NCBI RefSeq assembly: GCF_014698825.1
Contig: NZ_JACJTT010000011.1
Coordinates: 1-64,000, forward strand
Direction of reading: 5' to 3'
From: Richelia sinica FACHB-800
GTDB taxonomy: Bacteria > Cyanobacteriota > Cyanobacteriia > Cyanobacteriales > Nostocaceae
DNA: 64,000 bases
This document shows positions 27,173-36,678 of the stretch, piece by piece. Made by a program: the position numbers and the translations under genes. The notes under the pieces were generated by a model that saw only the letters and a list, made by a program, of their open reading frames with translations, ran no database searches and had not been told where the DNA came from. Position 1 is the stretch's first letter. Every line of letters begins with the position of its first letter.

Positions 27173-28741
27173 CTATTCTTTTTGTACCCAATAGAGATAA
27201 AATCGCTCCGTATCTACCCAGGCTTTTTCAAAACTTTTCACAGGATTTATCTGCAAACCTTGGTAATTTGACTGTAATTTTTCATGGAGAATGAGCAGGA
27301 TTTTTTTGTTAGCTTCTCCATGATTTAGCATTTCACTAACTTGTCTTAATGCCTCTCCTTTGTCTACACTTTTACGACCTTTACCGAAAATAGTAAAACT
27401 GCCCAGATTTTGCAATTCTGGATAGTAGAATTTGCGATGCAAATAGCCAGATAAAGCAGCCATATTAGCATCGCGGCTAGCAACAATAAATTCCTTTTCT
27501 AATCGCGATTCTTGGATGTAATTTGCAGTAGCTTTACTGGCTGAAAATGGAATGAATAAATCTCTGCCAAAATTACCAATACCCCCCAATAGTTGCACAT
27601 AAAAAATTAGCATCAAAGCTATGTAATGCCATTTGTCTACAAACTTCCATGACCTCTGTTTTAGAAACGGTATTCTGTTAATTACCGACTCAGAATCGGG
27701 ATAATAACTAGCCAGCCATAAAGCTGCTAACAAAACTAAATAAAAATGTCCATAGTGGCGGGGGTTACCTAAAAATCTCAAATAGGTAAAAGCCAAGATA
27801 ATCCCCGTGCCTAGAGTATAGAAAAACAGTGGAATCGGTTTTTTACGTAACTTTAATCCAGTCAAACCGAAAACAAATATGGATATACCAGCACAAAGAA
27901 TTAAATCTAGCCACCTTTTATGGGTGGGAATAATTAAAAAATAGCCCCCAAATAATCTGCCAAAACTCCTCAACAAATGCCGAAAATCAAATTCCGTGAA
28001 CCATCCTTTTAAACCTCCATGCAAGTAGCTATCAGCGGGAGGAGTCATAATATTAATAGCTAAACCAAAGGCAAAGATAATAATTATACTGCTGATGAAC
28101 AAATCATATTTATTACTTTGATTAAAATATTGGTGGCGATGTTCGCTATCAAAACATAGTTCGATCACCAAAGTCGTACATAACGCCAATGACACAAATA
28201 AGGCGTAAGCACTACTGTTGGCAAGTAAACCCAATAAAACTGCTAACTGCCAATAATTACGCTTTCGGAAGGGGAAAATAGCACAAAAAGCAAAAACAAA
28301 TAAAAAACTAAAAGCATAGTTACGAGAAATCAATAGATATTCATAAAAAGGAAAGTAGCCAAAGGTGAATAATAATTTTTGTAGATGATTAAATGGACTA
28401 CATAACCAAAAAATCGCCACCGCAGTAGTTGTGATACTCAAATGCAATAGTTGCATCATTATCGGAGTATCAGCAATTTTATTGACAAATGCAAGGCAGA
28501 AATACCAGAGAACCGGATGACCTTCATAGCGAATATTGCTAATTAAATCACTAAAAGACTGACTATCTTTAGCAATCAACCAAGGGTTTAATTCATCTCG
28601 CCACATGGCATGGTTAAGAATTCCCATTAAACCGATAAATGCAAAAATCAGCATCATCAACCAAGGAGAATTGAGCGGTAATTTGGAAATAGGATGAATA
28701 AATTTTTTGATGAGCATTATTTCTAGCAGAGTATTTTTCAA
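27173..28741 (-). CDS. Membrane glycosyltransferase-like protein (GT-C)
   Basis: 522 aa with about ten transmembrane helices and a C-terminal soluble tail, the layout of GT-C/ArnT-like enzymes. The first extracytoplasmic loop contains MWRDELNPWLIA (about 46-57), with the RDE acidic motif typical of dolichyl- or polyprenyl-phosphate-sugar-dependent transferases, and EGHPVLWY (about 73-80). Such enzymes transfer sugars to lipids or proteins outside the membrane. It lies 48 bp upstream of coaR on the same strand, so coaR is probably co-transcribed with it. Its promoter region faces coaT. A metal-related role is not implied by the sequence. Confidence 0.7.
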   Translation of the reverse strand: MKNTLLEIMLIKKFIHPISKLPLNSPWLMMLIFAFIGLMGILNHAMWRDELNPWLIAKDSQSFSDLISNIRYEGHPVLWYFCLAFVNKIADTPIMMQLLHLSITTTAVAIFWLCSPFNHLQKLLFTFGYFPFYEYLLISRNYAFSFLFVFAFCAIFPFRKRNYWQLAVLLGLLANSSAYALFVSLALCTTLVIELCFDSEHRHQYFNQSNKYDLFISSIIIIFAFGLAINIMTPPADSYLHGGLKGWFTEFDFRHLLRSFGRLFGGYFLIIPTHKRWLDLILCAGISIFVFGLTGLKLRKKPIPLFFYTLGTGIILAFTYLRFLGNPRHYGHFYLVLLAALWLASYYPDSESVINRIPFLKQRSWKFVDKWHYIALMLIFYVQLLGGIGNFGRDLFIPFSASKATANYIQESRLEKEFIVASRDANMAALSGYLHRKFYYPELQNLGSFTIFGKGRKSVDKGEALRQVSEMLNHGEANKKILLILHEKLQSNYQGLQINPVKSFEKAWVDTERFYLYWVQKE

Positions 28742-28763
28742 TCGGTAACTTCAATTACTCAGT

Positions 28764-28796
28764 CTTGACTTTAACATCAATGTCAAGGTTTAGGGT
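28764..28796 (+). promoter_or_regulatory. CoaR-type MerR operator-promoter of coaT
   Basis: TTGACT (28765-28770) and TAGGGT (28791-28796) are separated by 20 bp, the extended spacing that marks MerR-family activated promoters. CTTGAC (28764-28769) and GTCAAG (28782-28787) form a perfect inverted repeat. A bound CoaR-Co complex would underwind this spacer to realign the boxes. The arrangement fits the known coaT control region in Synechocystis. Confidence 0.75.
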
Positions 28797-28823
28797 GAGG
28801 ATAGATATCTTGATGCAACTCTC

Positions 28824-30764
28824 ATGATTTATCCCCAACGTTTTCAACAATTCACTCAAGAACATACAGATACGGTAGCCGCTATCCTTTGTGCTTTCCT
28901 CCTATTTCTGGGTTGGTTGGCTTTACATCTGGGCTGGTTGGGCTTTGCACTGCTACTTTTACCAGCCGCTTATGTCATTGGTGGCTATGAAAGCGCCCGT
29001 GAAGGGCTAACGACTCTATTGAAAGAAAAAGAACTAGATGTAGATTTATTGATGATTGTGGCGGCTGTAGGCGCTGCTAGTTTGGGTTTATGGAAACAGG
29101 AATACAATCTAATTATTGATGGTGCTATTTTAATTCTCATCTTTGCGATTAGCGGTGCGCTGGAAGGTTACGCTATGCGTCGCACTGAACGTAGTATTCG
29201 TAGCTTGATGAATTTGACCGCAGATACAGCTAGGGTGCTGCGGGAAGGAAAGGAAGAAATGATTCCTATCTCTCATTTGCAGATGGGAGATGAGATAGTG
29301 GTAAAGCCAGGGGAGTTAATTCCTACGGATGGGATAATTGTTGCTGGTTACAGTACCCTGAACCAAGCTGCTATTACGGGTGAATCTTTACCTGTAGAAA
29401 AGACTGTGGGAGAGGAAGTTTTTGCAGGTAGTCTCAATGGTTATGGGGCATTGACATTGAAATTACACAAACCTGCGGAGAGTAGCTTAATTCAAAGGGT
29501 GATTAAGTTAGTAGAACAGGCACAAACGGAAGCACCACCTTCTCAGGAATTTATTGAAAAATTTGAACGGGGCTATGCCAAGGTAATTGTCATTGCTGGG
29601 ATATTATTTGCAATTTTACCGCCGTTTGTTTGGGGCTGGGATTGGGAAACTACTATTTACAGGGCATTAACTTTTTTAGTGGTGGCTTCTCCCTGTGCCC
29701 TAATGGCGGCTATTATGCCTACTTTACTTTCTGGTATTGCGAATGGGGCAAAACAAGGGATTTTGTTTAAAAATGGCGCTCAATTAGAGATGATTGGCAA
29801 AGTGAGAGCGATCGCTTTTGATAAAACTGGTACACTCACCACAGGACAGGTGAAAGTCTCCCAAGTCATGGCAGCTGACTCATGGACTGAAAACGATGTT
29901 TTAACAGTCGCTGCCGCAGTAGAATCAAATTCTGAACACCCCATTGGTCAAGCTATTGTCCAAGCTGCTGCTGATTTACAATGGACAAGGGCAGTGGAGG
30001 TGCAAGCTATTCCTGGCCAGGGAATTATGGGGATAGTGAAAGCAGAAAAGGTGTTTGTTGGTAATGCAGCCTTTATCCAAGCCAATGTCAATCATTTACC
30101 CACCCAATTACAAAAAACCGCACAGACCTGGGAAGAAGCAGGAAAAACTGTGGTGTGGGTAGCACAAGGGAGATGGGAAGAAGCAGTTAATCAGCCAACT
30201 ATCAATTGTATTGGGATTATTGCCATTGCCGATGAAGTGCGGGAAGAAGCAACTGCAACTATTCAACGGTTGCGAAAGTTGGGAATGGCAGAAATCGTTA
30301 TGTTAACCGGAGATAACCACAGGACAGCCCAAAGTGTGGCCAAAGCAGTAGGTATTGACCAAGTTTATGCACAGTTATTACCAGAAGACAAACTAGAAGT
30401 AATTCGCACTCTCCAGCAAAAGTATCAAACGGTGGCAATGGTGGGAGATGGTATTAATGATGCCCCAGCCTTAGCCCAAGCTTCCGTGGGTATTGCCATG
30501 GGTGGTGCTGGTAGCGATGTGGCTTTAGAAACGGCAGATATAGTCTTAATGGCTGATAAGCTAGAAAAAATTTCTGTGGCGATAGAATTAGGCAAGCGAT
30601 CGCATACCATAGTCAAACAGAATATCGCGATCGCTCTTACCTTTATCGTCTTACTCTTAATTAATAACTTTCTTGGTAACATCAACCTTCCCATCGGTGT
30701 CATTGGTCATGAAGGTTCTACAGTCCTCGTCACCCTCAGTGGCTTACGTTTGTTGAAAAGATGA
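28824..30764 (+). CDS. coaT: CoaT: cobalt-exporting P1B-4 ATPase
   Basis: 646 aa, no N-terminal metal-binding domain, as in CoaT. P-type ATPase motifs: TGES actuator loop (about 188), membrane metal site SPC with C291 (ASPCALMAA), phosphorylation site D333KTGT, TGDN hinge and GDGINDAPALAQA. The last helix contains HEGST (IGHEGSTVLV), the P1B-4 signature partner of SPC. P1B-4 pumps export Co2+ (sometimes Zn2+ or Cd2+) across the cytoplasmic membrane at the cost of ATP. The CoaR-type promoter just upstream and the coaR gene 1.7 kb away support cobalt as substrate. Confidence 0.93.
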   Translation: MIYPQRFQQFTQEHTDTVAAILCAFLLFLGWLALHLGWLGFALLLLPAAYVIGGYESAREGLTTLLKEKELDVDLLMIVAAVGAASLGLWKQEYNLIIDGAILILIFAISGALEGYAMRRTERSIRSLMNLTADTARVLREGKEEMIPISHLQMGDEIVVKPGELIPTDGIIVAGYSTLNQAAITGESLPVEKTVGEEVFAGSLNGYGALTLKLHKPAESSLIQRVIKLVEQAQTEAPPSQEFIEKFERGYAKVIVIAGILFAILPPFVWGWDWETTIYRALTFLVVASPCALMAAIMPTLLSGIANGAKQGILFKNGAQLEMIGKVRAIAFDKTGTLTTGQVKVSQVMAADSWTENDVLTVAAAVESNSEHPIGQAIVQAAADLQWTRAVEVQAIPGQGIMGIVKAEKVFVGNAAFIQANVNHLPTQLQKTAQTWEEAGKTVVWVAQGRWEEAVNQPTINCIGIIAIADEVREEATATIQRLRKLGMAEIVMLTGDNHRTAQSVAKAVGIDQVYAQLLPEDKLEVIRTLQQKYQTVAMVGDGINDAPALAQASVGIAMGGAGSDVALETADIVLMADKLEKISVAIELGKRSHTIVKQNIAIALTFIVLLLINNFLGNINLPIGVIGHEGSTVLVTLSGLRLLKR

Positions 30765-30793
30765 GAAAATCAATTTTCATCTTCCAGCTGTAA

Positions 30794-31048
30794 TTAATCG
30801 TCAAAATTAGACTCTTTCGATGAACCACTTTCAACGGGAATAGCCATACCACCACCCGTCATATCTGGCATCTTGGGAGGAATAGAAACAATCATATCTG
30901 GGACTACCATGGTATAACCCGGAGGCATAGAGGATATAGGAGGATTTGTACGGTTGGAAATAGGATTCACCTGTCCACCGCTTAAATTCTCCTGTTCCTG
31001 CACAGATAAATCCACCAATGATGGATGATTGATTATTTTCGATAACAT
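30794..31048 (-). CDS. Double-glycine leader peptide, Pro/Met-rich core
   Basis: 84 aa from ATG 31046-31048 (MLSKIINHPSLVDLSVQEQE). The leader ends with the LSVQEQENLSGGQ motif, a classical GG cleavage site at about residues 24-25. The core of about 60 aa is rich in Pro, Met and Gly (PISSMPPGYTMVVPDMIVSI) and ends in an acidic tail. It has no cysteine. A GAGG-type ribosome site precedes the start. It is divergent from, and about 490 bp away from, the transporter operon that carries a GG-cleaving peptidase. Function unknown; bacteriocin-like or other exported peptide. Confidence 0.7.
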   Translation of the reverse strand: MLSKIINHPSLVDLSVQEQENLSGGQVNPISNRTNPPISSMPPGYTMVVPDMIVSIPPKMPDMTGGGMAIPVESGSSKESNFDD

Positions 31049-31534
31049 TGCCTTAGACCTCACTTATTAACTCAGGTGAGTCACCACCCAGGCATATAAC
31101 TATAAGCATTTTTTATAAAAAATTCATAAATCCAGAGACAGAAATCATAGTAATGCCCATATGGTTGTCAATGGATATGAAATAGCAAATTACAATCAGC
31201 TTAATCGCTGTAATTTAAGACGTGATAAATCGCGATATCGTCAAATTTAGCTAACCTGATTGATTTGGGAGATCACAAATCATCAAGGTCAATTTTTGAT
31301 GGGTGCAGAATGTTTTGCATATTTCATTTGCCTTGCACATAAAGAATAGAAAGTAGGCAAATTTAATGTTGTACAGACTCTTGTCAATCAGAATTTCATA
31401 TTTGTACGTAGGTACGTATGGCCTACTTAACCGAATAATGTAAAGATTTTGTAAAGTTTTATGTAAAAAAAAGGAAATGTCAAAAGTTTTAGTGATTTTA
31501 GTTTCTACCACTGTCAAGTATTAATCAGTGCATT
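31049..31534. other. Intergenic promoter region, no gene seen
   Basis: About 490 bp, AT-rich, between the divergent GG-peptide gene and the HTH regulator. No convincing coding frame. GTACGTAGGTACGTA near 31405-31420 is a short direct/palindromic motif. It presumably holds the promoters of both units. Confidence 0.45.
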
Positions 31535-32239
31535 ATGTCCTACTATCAATCAGAAGTTGAGATTCAAAAAGACAGTAATTTAACGGTGAACGGTAGATTT
31601 TTAACACCTTTTCAACGTAAGCTTTTGCTTAAAAATTTACAAGAAGATTACCCTGAATCCTATCGCCAAAGAATTGAAATTATGTTATTGGCAGATGAAG
31701 GGAAATCACAAACAGAAATTTGTCAACTTCTAGGATGTTGTGCAGCAACAGTCAGACACTGGATGCACATAGCGCGGATGGGGATGGCCCATCAATGGCA
31801 AGATTGTCCTATTGGTCGTCCTAAAGTAGTAAATGAGCAATATTTAGAGCGATTACAAGAACTTTTGCATAGTAGTCCTAGAGACCATGGCTATTCATTT
31901 CGACGGTGGACAACTAGCTGGCTACAAAAACATTTAGCTAGGGAATTTGGCATTGAAATTAGCGATCGCCATATCAAAAGGTTACTCAAACAACTAGGGT
32001 TATCCACAGTTCAAAAACCCAATCTTCAACCAAACAACAATATTACCTCTGCTCAGGAAGCCAAAATTGCCATTCATGACCTCAAAAACGTCAATGAATC
32101 GGATAATTCCGAGTTTATATCTATCAGTTTTACAAAACTAGGTAAAGATTCAGATATATATGGTGCACAATCTATCCGCTCATTTGGTATCTCTAGAGCA
32201 AATCAACCAGACTTTAGGCTACTCCCTCTCTTCGGCTGA
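31535..32239 (+). CDS. HTH protein at head of peptide-export operon
   Basis: 234 aa. Central Homeodomain-like/IS630-type helix-turn-helix regions: IEIMLLADEGKSQTEICQLL and GCCAATVRHWM (about 48-80), and a second winged region DHGYSFRRWTTSWLQKHLAR with DRHIKRLLKQLG (about 117-155). Cyanobacterial C39-transporter operons often begin with such a protein, so a regulatory role is plausible, although the fold is shared with transposase N-termini. No DDE catalytic domain is present. Its last ~80 bases overlap the transporter frame, suggesting translational coupling or an over-run of the regulator's C-terminus. Confidence 0.7.
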   Translation: MSYYQSEVEIQKDSNLTVNGRFLTPFQRKLLLKNLQEDYPESYRQRIEIMLLADEGKSQTEICQLLGCCAATVRHWMHIARMGMAHQWQDCPIGRPKVVNEQYLERLQELLHSSPRDHGYSFRRWTTSWLQKHLAREFGIEISDRHIKRLLKQLGLSTVQKPNLQPNNNITSAQEAKIAIHDLKNVNESDNSEFISISFTKLGKDSDIYGAQSIRSFGISRANQPDFRLLPLFG

Positions 32240-34874
32240 GTTTAACCAATATCTTCCCCAATTTAAACACAAAAATCCTAAAGTCGGCAAATTTTGGCAA
32301 GGAAATGATACTGAACCAGGCATCTACATTGTCATTGCAGGTAAAGCCAGATTGCTAGATGCAGCAGGTGAACTAATTGCCACTCTCGAAGCTGGAGAAT
32401 CATTTGGAGAGTTTACTCTATTTCCACAATCTGATTTTCAAACCTATGGAGCAAGAGCAAGTGTCAATTTACAACTTTGCTTTATTCCAAGTACAATTTT
32501 ATTGCCATTAATGGCTACATACCCGCAAATTAAAACCCATTTATGGCAGCAAGCACAACAATTAAATAGTCGCTTAGTAAACTCAACTCCTACCCCAGAA
32601 GTAGTAGAGAATATCAACTCACAACCGGAAGTTTCATACTCTCCCAAATCAGAACCAAAAATTAGCAAAGCCTATTTTCCTAGTCCAACTCAACGAGTCA
32701 GGCATTTATGGCAGCACGTCATCCGACGCTATCCTTTTTTTGCCCAACAGAGTGCTTCTGATTGCGGTGCAGCTTGCCTAGTGATGGTGTCTCGGTATTG
32801 GGGTAAACGGTTTAGTGTCAATCGTTTACGAGATGTAGCCAATGTAGACCGTAATGGTGCATCTTTGCGGGGTTTGTTAACAGCAGCAGAAAGCTTGGGT
32901 TTTGCCACCAGACCAGTGAAAGCTAGTCTGAATCAGTTAGCTAAACAAAAACTACCAGCGATCGCTCACTGGGAAGGTAAACATTACATCGTCGTCTATG
33001 AAATCACCTCCCAGCACGTCATTGTCGCTGATCCTGCGATCGGTCAACGCACCCTCACCCACACAGAATTTAAAGCTGATTGGACTGGTTATACATTACT
33101 ATTACAACCAACAGCTACCCTCAAGGAAGCTCAAGAAACTTCCACACCTTTTTGGCAATTCTTTGAACTAATAAAACCACATTCTTTGATAGTTTTAGAA
33201 GTATTTATTGCTTCTATCTTTATCCAAATATTTGGACTCATTACCCCCCTATTTACCCAACTCATCTTAGACCGTGTAGTAGTGCAGCGTTCCGAACTCA
33301 CCTTAACAGCAGTGGGCATAGGATTGTTATTATTTAGCGTATTTCGTGTAGCCATGATGGGCTTACGACAATATTTGCTAGACCACATGGCCAATCGCAT
33401 CGATTTAGCACTAATTGTCGGCTTTATTCGTCATACTTTTCGACTACCATTAAGCTTTTTTGAATCCCGCTATGTGGGGGATATTGTCTCTCGTGTCCAA
33501 GAAAATCGCAAAATTCAACGTTTTCTTTCCGGTGAAGCATCATCAATTTTCTTAGATTTATTTACAGTTTTTATCTATGTAGGATTAATGTTTTGGTATA
33601 GCTGGAAAATGGCCTTACTAGCCTTAGTAATAGTTCCACCTTTTGCTCTATTAGCACTCATCACCACACCTTTTTTACAAAGGATATCGAGAGAGATATT
33701 TAATGCTGTTGCCCAAGAGAGTAGTTACCTAATTGAAGCCCTTACTGGTTTGCGAACCGTCAAAGCCACAGCAGTAGAACAAACAGTTCGTTGGCATTGG
33801 GAAGAGTTATTAAATAAAGAAATAAAAACTAACTTCTCTGGGCAAATTATCAGCAATCGGCTGCAAATTTTTAGTAACTTAATCCAATCAATTACCACCA
33901 CTGCCTTATTATGGTTTGGAGCATACTTAGTAATTCAAAATCAGTTAACTATTGGTCAATTAGTAGCATTTAATATGTTACTAGGTAACATTATTACCCC
34001 TTTTCAAAGGTTGATAGTTTTATGGAACCAATTGCAAGAAGTAGTCATTGCCGTAGAACGTATTAATGATGTATTAGATACAGAACCAGAAGAAGACTTA
34101 CAGCATCAACCAAGACAAAATTTGCCCCAACTCAAAGGAAACATCCGCTTTGATAACGTCACCTTTCGCTATCATCCAGAAAGTGATATTAATATCCTGG
34201 AAAATCTAAGCTTTGAAATTAAACCAGGGCAAATGGTAGCACTTGTCGGACGTAGTGGTTCAGGGAAAACCACCATTTCTAAATTAGTCCTTGGCTTATA
34301 TCCACCTACAGATGGGAAGGTGTTAATTGATGGACAAGATATTACTAGCATTTCCTTACGTTCCTTGCGTCAGCAGGTGGGAGTAGTTGACCAAGATACA
34401 TTTTTATTTGGAGGCACAATTCGAGAAAATATCAGTTTAGGACATCCTGGTGTACCTTTGATAGAAATAATTGAAGCAGCACAACTAGCAGGTGCTGACG
34501 AATTCATTAAAAAATTACCCATGGGATATGAAACCCAAATTGGTGAAGGTGGAGGTTTATTATCTGGTGGACAAAGACAGAGAATAGCTATTGCTAGGGC
34601 CTTATTAGGTAATCCTCGACTGTTAATTTTAGATGAAGCAACTTCCCATTTAGATCCTGAATCAGAAAGAATCATTCAGCAGAATTTAAACACCATTTTG
34701 AAAGGAAGAACCACTTTAGTTATTGCCCATCGTTTATCCACAGTTAGAAACGCAGATTTAATTTTAGTCTTAGACCGAGGGGTATTAATTGAGCGGGGTA
34801 ATCACGAAGAATTAATGTCAAAACGTGGGCATTATTTCTATCTTAACCAACAGCAATTACAAAAATTAGAATAA
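32160..34874 (+). CDS. Peptidase-containing ABC transporter (PCAT), cNMP domain at N-terminus
   Basis: 904 aa. Residues about 30-130 form a cNMP-binding-like domain (GIYIVIAGKARLLDAAGELI ATLEAGESFGEF). The C39 peptidase follows (about 190-315) with the complete triad: C202 (QQSASDCGAACL), H275 (EGKHYIVVYE) and D291 (IVADPAIGQ). Then come six TM helices (about 330-600) and a nucleotide-binding domain with Walker A GRSGSGKTT (about 697), signature LLSGGQRQR and Walker B LLILDEATSH. C39 PCATs cut leaders after GG and export the core. The several GG precursors nearby are the natural substrates. The ATG at 32160 overlaps the HTH gene; a second cNMP domain found in some relatives is absent. Confidence 0.93.
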   Translation: MVHNLSAHLVSLEQINQTLGYSLSSAEFNQYLPQFKHKNPKVGKFWQGNDTEPGIYIVIAGKARLLDAAGELIATLEAGESFGEFTLFPQSDFQTYGARASVNLQLCFIPSTILLPLMATYPQIKTHLWQQAQQLNSRLVNSTPTPEVVENINSQPEVSYSPKSEPKISKAYFPSPTQRVRHLWQHVIRRYPFFAQQSASDCGAACLVMVSRYWGKRFSVNRLRDVANVDRNGASLRGLLTAAESLGFATRPVKASLNQLAKQKLPAIAHWEGKHYIVVYEITSQHVIVADPAIGQRTLTHTEFKADWTGYTLLLQPTATLKEAQETSTPFWQFFELIKPHSLIVLEVFIASIFIQIFGLITPLFTQLILDRVVVQRSELTLTAVGIGLLLFSVFRVAMMGLRQYLLDHMANRIDLALIVGFIRHTFRLPLSFFESRYVGDIVSRVQENRKIQRFLSGEASSIFLDLFTVFIYVGLMFWYSWKMALLALVIVPPFALLALITTPFLQRISREIFNAVAQESSYLIEALTGLRTVKATAVEQTVRWHWEELLNKEIKTNFSGQIISNRLQIFSNLIQSITTTALLWFGAYLVIQNQLTIGQLVAFNMLLGNIITPFQRLIVLWNQLQEVVIAVERINDVLDTEPEEDLQHQPRQNLPQLKGNIRFDNVTFRYHPESDINILENLSFEIKPGQMVALVGRSGSGKTTISKLVLGLYPPTDGKVLIDGQDITSISLRSLRQQVGVVDQDTFLFGGTIRENISLGHPGVPLIEIIEAAQLAGADEFIKKLPMGYETQIGEGGGLLSGGQRQRIAIARALLGNPRLLILDEATSHLDPESERIIQQNLNTILKGRTTLVIAHRLSTVRNADLILVLDRGVLIERGNHEELMSKRGHYFYLNQQQLQKLE

Positions 34875-35047
34875 ATCAGTGCTTATGTCAAATATCCCTT
34901 AAATTAGTTTAGTTTACATACTTGAAAGTATGAATACGGCACGCTACACCAACGTTTTTTGTGCAATCACAAACATGGGTAATTGAGATAATAAGCAAAA
35001 AATTACCCACAAATAAAACTTTACCAAAAATGAATATCGAGGGAAAA

Positions 35048-36586
35048 ATGACAGATGTACTTCAGGAACGAGTTAAAAGTCTGCCAATAGAGAACGTATC
35101 TGAACACAAAAATTCCGCACTGAAAGTATTAGAAGAAGCAGTAAAGATAGTCAGTAGGGATGATTGGTCTGATATCACTAAAGAATCTCTGGATAGTTTA
35201 CCTCAGGTGTGGACGAGAGGATTACTATACTTTATGGTGATATTTGTATCTATCGTTTTACCTTGGGCAATACTATCTAAAGTAGATGAAACTGGTACTG
35301 CGAGAGGCAGAGTTGAACCAAAAGATAAAACAATTAAACTAGATGCTGCTGTTTCAGGTACTGTTGCTGCAATTCAAGTGAAAGAAGGTGATGCAGTTAA
35401 AGAAGGACAAACTTTATTGGTATTAGAATCAGAATTAGTGAAGTCGGAATTAAATCAAGTACAAGATAAGTTAGAAGGACAATTAAACCGACTATCTCAA
35501 CTAAATTCTTCTAAAAACCAACTGGTCGTATCCTTAGCAACTCAACAGCAACAAAATCAATCTCAACAATTAGAAAAACAGGCTCAAGTAGACCAAGCAC
35601 AACAAAATATCACAGCATTGATTAATGCCTATGAATTACAGAAAGAAGAAAGATTATCTCAAGTCAATCAAGCACAACAAACCTTAGAACATAATCGTAC
35701 CGCTAGTAAATTAGTAGGAAGTAGTTTAGCCAGTACCCAACGAGAACTACAAAGATACACCAAATTAAATCAAGAAGGAGTTGTTCCCGAAATCAATGTT
35801 GTAGAAAAGCAAAACATAGCTAAGGATAAACAACAATTATATGAACAAAGTAAATCAGATGTAAAACAAGCTAGTTTACGTTTAGCGGAACAACTCAGTA
35901 GTTATGAAAGAAATATTCGTCAATCTAAGGCAGATATTGAACAGGCTAAATTGCGACTTAAAGAACAGCAAAGAGGATATCAAAGCTTGGTACGTTCAGG
36001 TCAATTAGCTGTGTTGAGAATTCAAGAACAACAGAAAAACTTAGATACAGAAATTACTTCTCTACAATCAGAAATTGCTCAAAGCAAAAGCCAAATTGAA
36101 TCATTAAAATTTCAATTGGGGCAAAGAGAAATAAAGGCTACAGCGAGCGGTACATTGTTTCAGTTACCAATTCAAAAAGCTGGATCTGTTGTCCAAACAG
36201 GAACAATGGTAGCCGAGATTGCACCCTTAAATTCTCCTTTAATCATTAGAGCACAAATGGCAACTAGTGAAAGTGGATTTTTACGATTAGGATTACCAGT
36301 GAAGATAAAATTTGATGCTTACCCTTTTCAGGATTATGGCATAGTTGCTGGGGAATTAATTAAAATTTCACCTACTACCACAGAAATAGATACACCAACT
36401 GGTAAAGTTGCTGCTTACAATTTGGAAATTGCACTCAAACAAAATTGTATTCCCACCCCAAATAAATGTATTTATTTACATCCTGGAGATACAGCAACAG
36501 CAGAGGTAATCGTGCGTCAACGTCGCATTATTGATTTTCTAATTGATCCATTCAAGAAATTGCAAAAAAGCGGAGTGAAATTATAG
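35048..36586 (+). CDS. HlyD-family membrane fusion protein
   Basis: 512 aa from ATG 35048, chosen because GAGGGAAAA precedes it; in-frame alternatives lie upstream (ATG at 35030, GTG at 34961). One TM helix (about 65-85: GLLYFMVIFVSIVLPWAILS), a biotinyl-lipoyl half-motif (AAVSGTVAAIQVKEGDAVKE GQTLLVLES), a long Gln-rich coiled coil (about 140-370), the second lipoyl half (REIKATASGTLFQLP) and a beta-barrel domain. It links the PCAT to the outer membrane channel for peptide export. Second transport gene of the operon. Confidence 0.92.
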   Translation: MTDVLQERVKSLPIENVSEHKNSALKVLEEAVKIVSRDDWSDITKESLDSLPQVWTRGLLYFMVIFVSIVLPWAILSKVDETGTARGRVEPKDKTIKLDAAVSGTVAAIQVKEGDAVKEGQTLLVLESELVKSELNQVQDKLEGQLNRLSQLNSSKNQLVVSLATQQQQNQSQQLEKQAQVDQAQQNITALINAYELQKEERLSQVNQAQQTLEHNRTASKLVGSSLASTQRELQRYTKLNQEGVVPEINVVEKQNIAKDKQQLYEQSKSDVKQASLRLAEQLSSYERNIRQSKADIEQAKLRLKEQQRGYQSLVRSGQLAVLRIQEQQKNLDTEITSLQSEIAQSKSQIESLKFQLGQREIKATASGTLFQLPIQKAGSVVQTGTMVAEIAPLNSPLIIRAQMATSESGFLRLGLPVKIKFDAYPFQDYGIVAGELIKISPTTTEIDTPTGKVAAYNLEIALKQNCIPTPNKCIYLHPGDTATAEVIVRQRRIIDFLIDPFKKLQKSGVKL

Positions 36587-36678
36587 TGAAAGTATTTAAA
36601 AGTCAGTCATAAAAAATGACAACTATCCCTATTTCACTCTAATAATTTAGGTTTGTTGATTAATTAAAGGATAATCTC

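Noticed and set aside
31251..31517. Minus-strand 88-codon frame in the RiPP promoter region
   Set aside because: No ribosome site, AT-rich composition giving Phe/Tyr/Ile/Lys-rich sequence, no GG site; looks like chance.
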